Shown: positions 1 through 7,800 of the stretch, one piece after another
Numbering within the stretch: position 1 is the first letter of the stretch
Layout: the number at the start of each line of letters is the position of its first letter
Program-made: the position numbers and the translations under genes
Source: Pseudomonadota bacterium
GTDB taxonomy: Bacteria > Pseudomonadota > Gammaproteobacteria > Acidiferrobacterales > UBA6901
Length of the DNA stretch: 16,631 nucleotides
Assembly: GCA_021783175.1 (NCBI GenBank)
Contig: JAJXUF010000068.1
Span: forward strand, 1-16,631
Direction: 5' to 3'
Notes under the pieces: generated by a model
The model's database searches: none
What the model was told of the DNA's origin: nothing
Seen by the model: the letters and a program-made list of their open reading frames with translations, nothing else

Positions 1-103
1 TTGACGGTGTACGCAATAGCAAAAGGGCTGGTGACAATATGCTGACCGCCCCGGACGATTGACGTTTTACCAGACCTCAAAATTGATTACGGAGATTACG
101 AAA

Positions 104-751
104 ATGAAAACTTCTACCAATCTTTTTGCATCGATCGCGCTTACTATGTTGGGGTTCAGCAACCCGGTTCCAGGCGCAGAGCTTGAGGATGCTGGCCATA
201 TGCACGCTCATCATCACATGATGGTGGAGCAAACCAAACATCAAATTGCGGACTACAAATTACCGCAGATACAGCTTGTACGCGCGGACGGCAAGAATGT
301 TTCCTTGATCGAAGAATTGAACGATGGCCGTCCATTGGTCCTGAATTTCATGTACACCACCTGCACCGAAATCTGTCCTTTAACCAGCCAGACTTTCGCT
401 GAATTGCAGGATAAGCTCGGGATTGAGCGTGATCGGGTGCACATGGTTTCGATCTCGATAGACCCGGAGCAGGATACGCCAGAAGTGCTTGCCAAATACG
501 CCCGCAAATTCGGGGCCGGCCCGCAGTGGCAATTCTATACAGGCACAATCGATGCGAGTATCGCTGCGCAGCGTGCTTTCGAAGTCTATCGCGGGGACAA
601 GATGGAACACAATCCCGTGACCTTCATTCGTGCCGCTCCGGGAAAATCCTGGCTGCGGATCGACGGCTTCGCCAAGTCTGATGAACTGTTGCGCAGCCTG
701 GGAGACATGGACGTCTTCAACGAGGCGAAGCGTCCTGAAATCGCTTATTAA
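104..751 (+). CDS. SCO1/SenC/PrrC-family copper chaperone, exported
   Basis: A 215-aa thioredoxin-fold protein of the SCO1/SenC family, which binds one copper ion and delivers copper or reduces cysteines during assembly of copper enzymes, classically the CuA site of cytochrome oxidase. The copper site is visible: TTCTEICP gives Cys87 and Cys91 (CxxxC), and His169 lies in the later EHNPVTF segment. The start is set at ATG 104, which has GGAGA at 91-95 in front of it and opens a signal peptide (residues about 1-25, ending VPGA); the frame runs back to a TTG at 59, but that would bury the signal peptide. Residues 31-40 are unusually rich in His and Met (GHMHAHHHMM), an extra likely copper-binding stretch. 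No cytochrome oxidase genes are visible nearby; the next genes encode multicopper oxidases, so it probably serves them (inference). Family call is secure, partner is inferred. Confidence 0.93.
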   Translation: MKTSTNLFASIALTMLGFSNPVPGAELEDAGHMHAHHHMMVEQTKHQIADYKLPQIQLVRADGKNVSLIEELNDGRPLVLNFMYTTCTEICPLTSQTFAELQDKLGIERDRVHMVSISIDPEQDTPEVLAKYARKFGAGPQWQFYTGTIDASIAAQRAFEVYRGDKMEHNPVTFIRAAPGKSWLRIDGFAKSDELLRSLGDMDVFNEAKRPEIAY

Positions 752-1031
752 GAAGTAGATTTTACCGTGCAACCATGAGTGCTTTCGAAGGAATTCATTG
801 TCGTTAAAGGCAGGTGAAATTCCAGGCTGGCGCAGATGGCGAACCGAAGATTCGCCACGGAGTGCGTCATGGCTGTGCGCCTGTTCCGAAGCCATTTTGA
901 CGCGATTCAACAGTAGTAATTTTTTCCCATCGAAATACAGTGTTCACCTAATAGGATTTTCCAAGGCTGCCACTAGAATCCAACCATACGGCAATTAGCA
1001 AACTGTGCCAACCCAATGCCGTAGCAGGGGG

Positions 1032-1055
1032 TCATATGTTCACCGATCATATGTT
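1032..1055. promoter_or_regulatory. Paired 9-bp direct repeat, candidate operator
   Basis: The sequence TCATATGTT occurs twice, at 1032-1040 and 1047-1055, separated by 6 bases (15-base period). Each copy contains the palindromic core CATATG. Spaced direct repeats of this kind in a long leader can be regulator sites, but nothing here identifies the regulator, and one and a half helical turns is not the usual same-face spacing. Chance remains possible. Confidence 0.25.
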
Positions 1056-1214
1056 ATTCAGCGGGGAAAGCGAGCAGTTGTGGAGCCTTGTTACGCTGTA
1101 CTTATGCGCAATGAGTATACGAATTCAATGCCCGAATCTTCAAAGCCGGAATTCGATCTTGCTCCATCAGGCCTCAGGCTGCCGGGCGCTTCCAAATATA
1201 TTTTTTCCCCACTG

Positions 1215-1224
1215 CGCAATTGCG
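1215..1224. promoter_or_regulatory. 10-bp perfect palindrome in leader
   Basis: CGCAATTGCG is its own reverse complement and lies just downstream of an AT-rich run (about 1190-1206), some 120 bases before the first oxidase start. It could be an operator half-site pair or simply chance; no protein family is suggested by the motif alone. Confidence 0.2.
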
Positions 1225-1330
1225 GCGCACATTCCCCAAATGACTTCAGATTCGGATATGGCTATGGCGCATGTTGCCAGGAAAAATGTCGATTTGTTCC
1301 AGGCAGAGCGTCGAGTACCCGCAAATTGGA

Positions 1331-1336
1331 AGGAGG
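1331..1336 (+). promoter_or_regulatory. Strong Shine-Dalgarno that fixes the start of the first oxidase
   Basis: AGGAGG lies 7 bases before ATG 1344. The frame is open back to 1005, so this site, together with the signal peptide that begins at 1344, decides the start. Confidence 0.85.
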
Positions 1337-1343
1337 AAACACC

Positions 1344-3215
1344 ATGCTGAACTTTTCCTGCTTTGAACGGTTGCTGCCGACATTGTTATTGTTATCGAGC
1401 GTCTTTGCGGGAGCGGCGGGCGCTACATCGTTCCGGGTGCAATGTCCGAACAACACGATTACGCACCCATTGGCGCTCAACAATAACGATGCCGAACCTG
1501 CCTACGTCAGTCCGACTGGATTTGCGCCCGGCAACAATGGGTATCTGGTCCCATCTTCAAACGTTAACGGCGCCATCAAGTGCCAACAAATCTCCGGCGG
1601 CGACGGCTATGCAACGATGGCCGACGGCACGCAGACATTCATGTTCTCGTTCGGACCGCTTTCCGGACTGGCGGCAATCGCCAGCGGCCAACCCGGTACG
1701 GACTTTCCCAGCGCATTCAACTCCATGTACACGGGTACGTTCCAACCCGGCGATCCGGCCGCGAGCGATGGAATTTCACCCAACACCTGGACTGGATTCC
1801 CGCTCCCTACTGCGGGATTTACGTATAACGGCGCCGTCGGGCTGGCTCTCGACATCGCGAACACCGTCAACATCTACAGCATCAGCGAGGTCGGGAGCAC
1901 GGTGACGGTGACCCCGAACGCGCCATTGGGCGTGAACGTCGGCGACCAGGTCGTCATTGCAAACATCAGTCCGGCCGGCTACAACGGCACCTTCACCGTT
2001 ACCAGCGTCGGCGGTGGGGTAAATACCGGATTTCCGCCCAGCTATTCCTTCACGTACGCCAATCCGGTCGCCGGGCTGGCTGCGTCGACTGCCCTGACCG
2101 TCGGCACTGCATCAACTCCGCCGAGAATCGATGGTCATGTGGATCCGCGCCAGATCATGGACGTCGGCGTGATGAACGGCAATATTCCGGCGCCCTTGAT
2201 GGCGATCGACGAGGATGACGAGTTCTTCCTCACGCTTTCCAATGTCGGGATGATCATGCGCCCCGACCTGTTCGAGCAGCACACGGTCCACTTCCACGGT
2301 TATCCCAATGCCTCCGCGTTCTACGACGGCGTGCCGGATGCCTCGGTCGCCATCAACATCGGCGGCAGCTTCACTTATTACTATCTAGCACCGGACGCGG
2401 GCACGTACTTCTGGCACTGCCACATCACGCCGCCCGAACACTTGCAGATGGGTATGGTCGGGCAGATTTACGTGCGTCCGCGCCAAGACCGGGTTCCAGG
2501 TGGCACGAGCCTCTACGCGGCGCTCCAGACTCAGCAGAGCGACCTGCGTACTGCCTGCAATTCCGCTTCCGACATTTTGTGCAGCAATCCCTTGCCGGCT
2601 GTCAACACCGGGGCGACTGCTGCAGCAACTATCCCGAGCGGTGGGACCAGCGGGTATGCCTATAACGACGGCGACGGCTCCACTTACTACGACGTCGAGT
2701 ACCCGATCCAGATACACGGCTTCGACCCGAACTTCCACTTCGTCGGCATGACCTTCAACCCGGAAGCGTTTGTAGACATGAAGGACAAGTATTTCCTGCT
2801 GAACGGGCGCAGCTATCCCGACACCGTCACGCCAGGTCCGCTGGCGACGCAGTCGGCGGATGGCAGAATGCATTACTCGCAGCCGCTGCCTGCCATCATC
2901 AACATTCCGGCGGGCGGAAAGGCGCTCCTGCGCATTTCCGATCTGGACGTCTCGGAATATCAGACACTGGCTTCCATGGGGATTCCGATGAAGGTCATCG
3001 GGTTCAACGCCAAGCTGTTGCGCGACCAGGCCGGCAACAATATGTACTACACGACCAATTCGATCACCCTGGGGGGGGGCGAATCCCTCGACGTGATTCT
3101 GGATAGTACCGGCATTCCCAAGGGCACGTACTACCTATACACCTCCAACCTCGACCACCTGTCAAACGACGCCGAGAATTTTGGCGGGCTGATGACTGAG
3201 GTCCATATCAACTAG
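1344..3215 (+). CDS. Multicopper oxidase-like secreted protein, type-1 copper site in the first catalytic domain (OmpB-like)
   Basis: A 623-aa exported protein (signal peptide about residues 1-27, ending AGAAGA). The central cupredoxin domain (about 270-380) carries EQHTVHFHG (H313, H316, H318) and FWHCHITPPEHLQMGM (H358, C359, H360, H366, M371). The H313/C359/H366/M371 set has the spacing of a blue type-1 copper site as in NirK and laccases; H316/H318 and H358/H360 are half of a trinuclear cluster. The C-terminal cupredoxin region (about 450-623) includes YFLLNGRSYPDT, but where HPxHxHG is expected it reads GIPMKVIGF, so the other four His are absent from this chain. Residues about 173-255 look like an inserted Ig-like module (GDQVVIANISPAGYNGTFTV). 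The pattern recalls Geobacter OmpB-type oxidases (from memory, not searched). First gene of a three-gene unit; 10 bases to the next gene. Likely role: periplasmic or extracellular electron transfer or metal oxidation. Substrate unknown. Confidence 0.88.
   Translation: MLNFSCFERLLPTLLLLSSVFAGAAGATSFRVQCPNNTITHPLALNNNDAEPAYVSPTGFAPGNNGYLVPSSNVNGAIKCQQISGGDGYATMADGTQTFMFSFGPLSGLAAIASGQPGTDFPSAFNSMYTGTFQPGDPAASDGISPNTWTGFPLPTAGFTYNGAVGLALDIANTVNIYSISEVGSTVTVTPNAPLGVNVGDQVVIANISPAGYNGTFTVTSVGGGVNTGFPPSYSFTYANPVAGLAASTALTVGTASTPPRIDGHVDPRQIMDVGVMNGNIPAPLMAIDEDDEFFLTLSNVGMIMRPDLFEQHTVHFHGYPNASAFYDGVPDASVAINIGGSFTYYYLAPDAGTYFWHCHITPPEHLQMGMVGQIYVRPRQDRVPGGTSLYAALQTQQSDLRTACNSASDILCSNPLPAVNTGATAAATIPSGGTSGYAYNDGDGSTYYDVEYPIQIHGFDPNFHFVGMTFNPEAFVDMKDKYFLLNGRSYPDTVTPGPLATQSADGRMHYSQPLPAIINIPAGGKALLRISDLDVSEYQTLASMGIPMKVIGFNAKLLRDQAGNNMYYTTNSITLGGGESLDVILDSTGIPKGTYYLYTSNLDHLSNDAENFGGLMTEVHIN
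1860..2108 (+). other. Ig-like module inserted in the first oxidase
   Basis: Residues about 173-255 of the first oxidase-like protein contain STVTVTPNAPLGVNVGDQ followed by VIANISPAGYNGTFTVTSV and YSFTYANPVAGLAAS. This is the pattern of a small beta-sandwich repeat common in bacterial surface proteins and phage tail proteins (G-TVTVT...VGD-V-I...YNGT-TVT...FTY). It sits between the N-terminal segment and the copper-binding cupredoxin domain, not at a chain end. The boundaries are estimated by eye. Confidence 0.55.
3071..3079 (+). repeat. Run of nine G inside the first oxidase gene
   Basis: Nine consecutive G encode part of TLGGGES near residue 577-579 of the first oxidase. The frame is intact with nine G. 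A gain or loss of one base would truncate or alter the last ~45 residues. Runs of this length are slippage-prone, and also a common place for sequencing error. Confidence 0.7.
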
Positions 3216-3225
3216 GAGATCAGCC

Positions 3226-4824
3226 ATGTGCCAACTTCATGCAGTGACATTACTCGGGCGCCTCCTGGTGGTTGCTGTGGCGTGCTTAACTTCATTGCTT
3301 GCCAGCACTGCGCACGCGGCGGCGCCTGGCATAACAGGTCCGACCTTCTATTTGACGGCCCAAACGGCCAACCTCAATCAGCCTGACGGAGCGTCGGTTT
3401 ACGCTTGGGGTTACGGCTGTGACCTGGCACACCCGCCTGGCGGCTTCAATCCTCCCGCAAGCTTGATGCCGGGCGCCAATTGCCCAACGATGCAGGTTCC
3501 AGGTCCCACACTCATCGTCACGGAAGGACAGACGATAACGGTCAACCTGACGAACAATCTCCCCGCCGCAGCCGGCAACACCTCCATTCTGTTTCCGGGA
3601 TTTCAGGTGACAACGACAGGCGGCGTAACAGGTCTGCTGGCGCAGGAAGCAGCGCCCGGCGGTACGGTGACTTACACTTTCACGGCCTCGTCGCCAGGAA
3701 CACGGGCCTATTACAGTGGAACGCAGGGAGATCTGCAGGTCGAGATGGGCCTGTATGGCGCAATCATCGTGCTCCCGGCCACCGTCCCCACTGCCTGTAC
3801 GACAGGCTACGCTGCAAAGAACCTTTCGGCGGAAGCGGCCCATCATGAGTCTGATTTCAGGCTGTCCAAGTCCGCTTACGACCACCCCAAAACTTGTTAC
3901 GACAGGGAGTACCTGTTCCAGTTCGCGGAGATGGATCCAAACATACACAACCAGGCTTTGGCGCAGGTCACGGCATTGGCTGGCTGCACCGCGGGAGCTC
4001 CTGCATGCAGTCTTGAGGTTCCGACCGAGCCTTACCACCCGGCGTACTTCCTGATCAACGGACGTTCCATGCCGGATGACATGGACGCCAACTTCGCGCC
4101 CGAATATCCGCATCAGCCCTACAACGGCAATCCTCACATGCACCCGGGCGAGCAAACGCTGATCCGCGTCATTGGCCAGGGGCGGTGGCAGCACCCATTC
4201 CATGAGCACGCGAATCATGTGCGCATCCTCGGGCGTGACGGTAACCTCATACTGACGCCGCCCGATTCGACCGGCGCCACCCAGCTTGCCGGGTTGCTGA
4301 TGTTCACGACCGACACCACACCGGGGCAGGCATTCGATGGAATCTTCTATTACACCGGGAGGGGATTGAACTGGGATATGTACGGTCACAATCCGGCTTC
4401 CGCTGATCCGCTCGCTTTGCTCAACTGTACTCCGGATGCCAACGGCTACAACACCGGAGATCCGACCGCAGTCAACTATTTCGAGTGGTGTCAGGATCAC
4501 AACAAGCCGTTGCAAGTCGCTCCATTCGGCGATGTCGCGAGCGGTGGCCCGGCCACGCTTCCAGACCCGAACATCCTGACGAACGGCGCCTGGTACAGCG
4601 GCAGTCCCTATCTGGGGCCGGATGCGACCTCCCGCGCAACCGGACCCACCAGTGTGTTTCAGCCCTCCAACATTCAGGCCAATCCATCCAACGAGCGCGG
4701 TTTTGCGTTTATGTGGCATTCGCACAACGAGCGCGAGATCACGACCAATAATGTTTTCCCCGGCGGAATGCTCATGATGATGCTGATCGATTCACGGGAA
4801 TTTGTGATCGACGAATCTAATTAG
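3226..4824 (+). CDS. Multicopper oxidase-like secreted protein lacking the type-1 Cys (HPFHEH and WHSH)
   Basis: A 532-aa exported protein; ATG 3226 is preceded by AGGAGA that overlaps the stop of the previous gene, so the two are likely translationally coupled. The signal peptide spans about residues 1-31 (ends AHA). The N-terminal cupredoxin domain (about 50-185) has VPGPTLIVTEGQTITVNLTN and GLYGAIIV, but the usual YHSH ligand motif is replaced by AYYSGTQ (about residues 161-167), so this domain appears copper-free. The C-terminal half has HPFHEHANH (H323, H326, H328, H331) and FMWHSHNERE (H498, H500), with Ser499 where a type-1 copper oxidase has Cys. It therefore offers four trinuclear-cluster histidines and no blue copper site, exactly what the upstream protein is missing. 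Likely a partner subunit of that protein (inference). It is also related to the N-terminus of the downstream giant protein (shared WGYxC, NLTNNL, SGTxxxxQxxMGLYG). Confidence 0.87.
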   Translation: MCQLHAVTLLGRLLVVAVACLTSLLASTAHAAAPGITGPTFYLTAQTANLNQPDGASVYAWGYGCDLAHPPGGFNPPASLMPGANCPTMQVPGPTLIVTEGQTITVNLTNNLPAAAGNTSILFPGFQVTTTGGVTGLLAQEAAPGGTVTYTFTASSPGTRAYYSGTQGDLQVEMGLYGAIIVLPATVPTACTTGYAAKNLSAEAAHHESDFRLSKSAYDHPKTCYDREYLFQFAEMDPNIHNQALAQVTALAGCTAGAPACSLEVPTEPYHPAYFLINGRSMPDDMDANFAPEYPHQPYNGNPHMHPGEQTLIRVIGQGRWQHPFHEHANHVRILGRDGNLILTPPDSTGATQLAGLLMFTTDTTPGQAFDGIFYYTGRGLNWDMYGHNPASADPLALLNCTPDANGYNTGDPTAVNYFEWCQDHNKPLQVAPFGDVASGGPATLPDPNILTNGAWYSGSPYLGPDATSRATGPTSVFQPSNIQANPSNERGFAFMWHSHNEREITTNNVFPGGMLMMMLIDSREFVIDESN

Positions 4825-4841
4825 GAAAGAGGAGAACTGCA

Positions 4842-7800
4842 ATGAGAGACAACATACTCAAGCTGAACAAGCTCGCAGCAGCGACAGCACTTTCCGCTTT
4901 CCTCCTCGCGAGTGGAGCGTCGTTCGCGGTCAATTTGATTGCGGGACCGGCCACTGCAACCTTGCCCGATGGCTCGGCGATCCCGATGTGGGGTTACAGC
5001 TGTGGCGCGACCGTGTCCGGCGATACCGCGACCTGTGCTGCGTTGAACAAGAACGCTGCCGGCGGCTGGTCCCCCGTCGTGATTACCGTTCCCACAGGAC
5101 AACCCCTGACGATCAACCTGACGAATAATCTTTCGTTCACGCCGACAGGCAGCACGACTCCAAACACTGTGCCTACCTCGCTGGTGATCGTCGGTCAGTT
5201 GGGTGGAGGTCTCGGAACGCCGCAATACGGTCCGGTTACGACCCACGCCCCGCAGGTCGGCACGACCTGGCCGATCGCCGGTGGTAGCACAACCTTTACA
5301 CCCCCGCCGCAAGGGCCACGTGTGCAGTCGTTCGGTACGGAAGTAGCCGCGACTGGTGCGACCCTGACCAGCGGAGAGTGCGCCTCTGGATGCGCACTCA
5401 CCTGGGCCAGCCTGCGGCCGGGCACTTACCTGATTGAGTCCGGTACACACCCATCTATACAGGGTCCCATGGGCTTGTATGGAATCCTGGTGGTCACCAC
5501 TGCGCCCGCCGGAGCAACCGCAGGCACGGCATATCCGGCAGCAGGGAGTACTCCCGCCGTCACCTACAACGCTGAAGTCCCGCTGCTGTTCAGTGAAATC
5601 GATCCAATCCAGAACGGCGCGGTCCAGACCGCATTGAGCACGGCAGGATTCAGCGAGACCAAGGTGTGGTCCGGCCAGCCCGGCGGCTGCGGCAATCCCA
5701 ACTCGGCAGTGGGAGTCGTGAACACCTGCTATCCCCCGGCGGTGAATTACACGCCTCTGTACTACATGATCAACGGCGTTGCGTTCAACAAGACTAATGC
5801 CGCAATTTCGCTGTTTCCCGCTTTGCCCGGCACGGCAGCCGCCCCAATTAGCGGAAATGTTTTGGTGCGCATGGTGAATGCAGGCTTGCGTATGCATGTG
5901 CCATCGATCGTGGGTTCGCAGACGGGCGGTAATTCGACAGCCGTTCCTCCGGTGCCGCCTTCTTCTGGGTTTGCGCTGATCGCGGAAGACGGCAACCCGC
6001 TGCCTGGTCTTCCCAAGGTGCAGAGCGACGTATTCATGGCCGCCGGCAAGACTTACGATGTGATGATCAATGTGCCCGCAGCAGGTGGCACAGCGCTTCC
6101 GGTGTTCGACCGCGAATTGAGCCTCTCGGGTAATGCGATCGAGCGCGACGCCGGCATGCTGGCTTACATTAGTGTCAACGGCACTGGGCTTCCGCTTGCG
6201 GGTTCGCTCGGCGCAGCGGTTGCCAGACCGGATACATACAACTCGCTGGTAGCGGCCCAAACGTTCGGCGTGTCGGATCCGTCCAAGGGCGTGATCGCCA
6301 ACGACAGTAATGTCTACGGCGTTCAACTCCTCACTGCGCCAGTCAATGGTACAGTGACCCTCGCCGCGAACGGCATATTCACGTATGTTCCCATCGGGAC
6401 AGGCACTACGGATTCCTTTACCTACTGCGCGAACGGCGCCGTTGCAGCAGGGGTTTGCCTATCCGGCATAACGGCTACCGTGACTTTGGCTGCGGCGACG
6501 ATCGAGAATGCCTCCGGCATCACCTGTACTGCGACCACGTACAACGCGAGCATGGCCACATACTTGGCTGTCAAGACTCCAGGCGTGCTGGCAGGCTGCA
6601 ATGACGCCGCTGGCTATCCACTTACAGTCAACACGTCGACGGTTACAGCTGCCGGCGGGTTGACGGTTCTTCCGGATGCGAACGGCGGATTCACGGCAAT
6701 CGCCCCGGGACCGGGTACCTATAGCTTCGCGTATCAGGCGCAAAATTCCCAGGGAACGCTTAGCGCGGTTACGAACATGACGGTCGTCTTCCCTGCGGGG
6801 AGCGGTTTGGGCGTTACGGTACTGGACGGCGGCGACAAGAAGACACCAATCACCGACTATCGCTGGGTGATCGAGGAAGATCGTACCTTCTACATCGATC
6901 CGTCGTGCACGACCAATCCGCCACCGGCAGGATGCCCGAGTGCCGGGAGCGGCATCGTTCCAACGTTGGGAGTCAACTTCCATACCAGCTACATGCCCTA
7001 CGTGGCGCAGGGCTGCACAGGCCCGCTTTCCTGCGAAGCAGGCCAGACCGTTATCGATCCGAAAACGGGATCTCACGTGAAAACGGTCTGCGACATCAGC
7101 AATGGCGTTTGCCGGCCAGATCTGACAGGGAGCGGAATGACGCCGGTTCTCCCCAGCCAGGTTGCTCTCGATCCGGCCAAGCGCTACTACATCTCGATTT
7201 TGCCGGGTGATGCGGCCAATCCGTTTGGCGCCGGCTACACGGGGACACCGGATTGCTCCAAGACCGGAATGGCCGCTGGTCATTGCGGCCACGGCATGGG
7301 CGGTGCTCCAATCGGAGCGACCTGCCAGACGAGCGGCACCACAACGACCTGCGTAGCGCCGCTCACCGGAGCCACTTGCACGCCAACAGCGGGCGCAACG
7401 ACCTGTATTCCGCCGGTCACGGTGCTGGCGCAGCCCGCGCCCTACCAGCCGGGCAAACTTTCCGTACTCGTGTTCGAGGACGACTTTCCGCTGAACGGTG
7501 AGCAGGATGGCGGAGGCGGGGTCGACGTACTGTCGCCGCAAGAGCCGGGTCTGGGAAGTTTCCAGATCCACCTGTGGGACGCGATGGCTCAGAACGGTGA
7601 TTTCACCGGACAGATGACCTACGACATGTTCAACCAGCCGCTGACCAACAGCCTGGATGGAACGATCGACCCGAACACCGGGCTCAATGCCTGCCCGATT
7701 ACAAAACAGGGACAAGGCATCACCGGCATGATCGTGACCTGCCCAAAGTACGAAGGTGACGGCAAGACCCTTTCCCCGTTGGCCGGCCAAGCGGTGGTCA

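Larger units (their letters stand above)
752..1343 (+). other. Long non-coding leader region upstream of the oxidase operon
   Basis: About 590 bases separate the SCO gene from the first oxidase. Open frames exist here, but their translations look like random sequence and none has a convincing start signal. The stretch is visibly more AT-rich than the flanking genes, especially 895-960 and 1190-1210, as expected for a control region. It contains a 9-bp direct repeat (1032-1040 and 1047-1055) and a 10-bp palindrome (1215-1224). A TTGACG at 897-902 resembles a -35 box but has no good -10 box 16-18 bases downstream, so I do not call a promoter. I see no rho-independent terminator after the SCO gene, so read-through from it is possible. 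Confidence 0.6.

Noticed and set aside
1..62. Possible 3' end of an upstream gene
   Set aside because: Two frames stay open from base 1 (ending at 45 and at 62) and neither short peptide is recognisable, so I cannot say which, if any, is real.
1265..1278. Sigma-54-like sequence TGGCGCATGTTGCC
   Set aside because: The spacing between GG and GC is 8 rather than 10 bases, so it does not fit the -24/-12 consensus.
1005..1343. In-frame upstream extension of the first oxidase (113 codons)
   Set aside because: The extension looks like random sequence and would bury the signal peptide; AGGAGG at 1331 and ATG 1344 explain the start.
3292..4725. Long open frame (477 codons) on the minus strand opposite the second oxidase
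   Set aside because: Its translation is Arg/Val-rich, without domain pattern or signal, and lies wholly opposite a gene with clear motifs; it follows from GC-rich codon bias.
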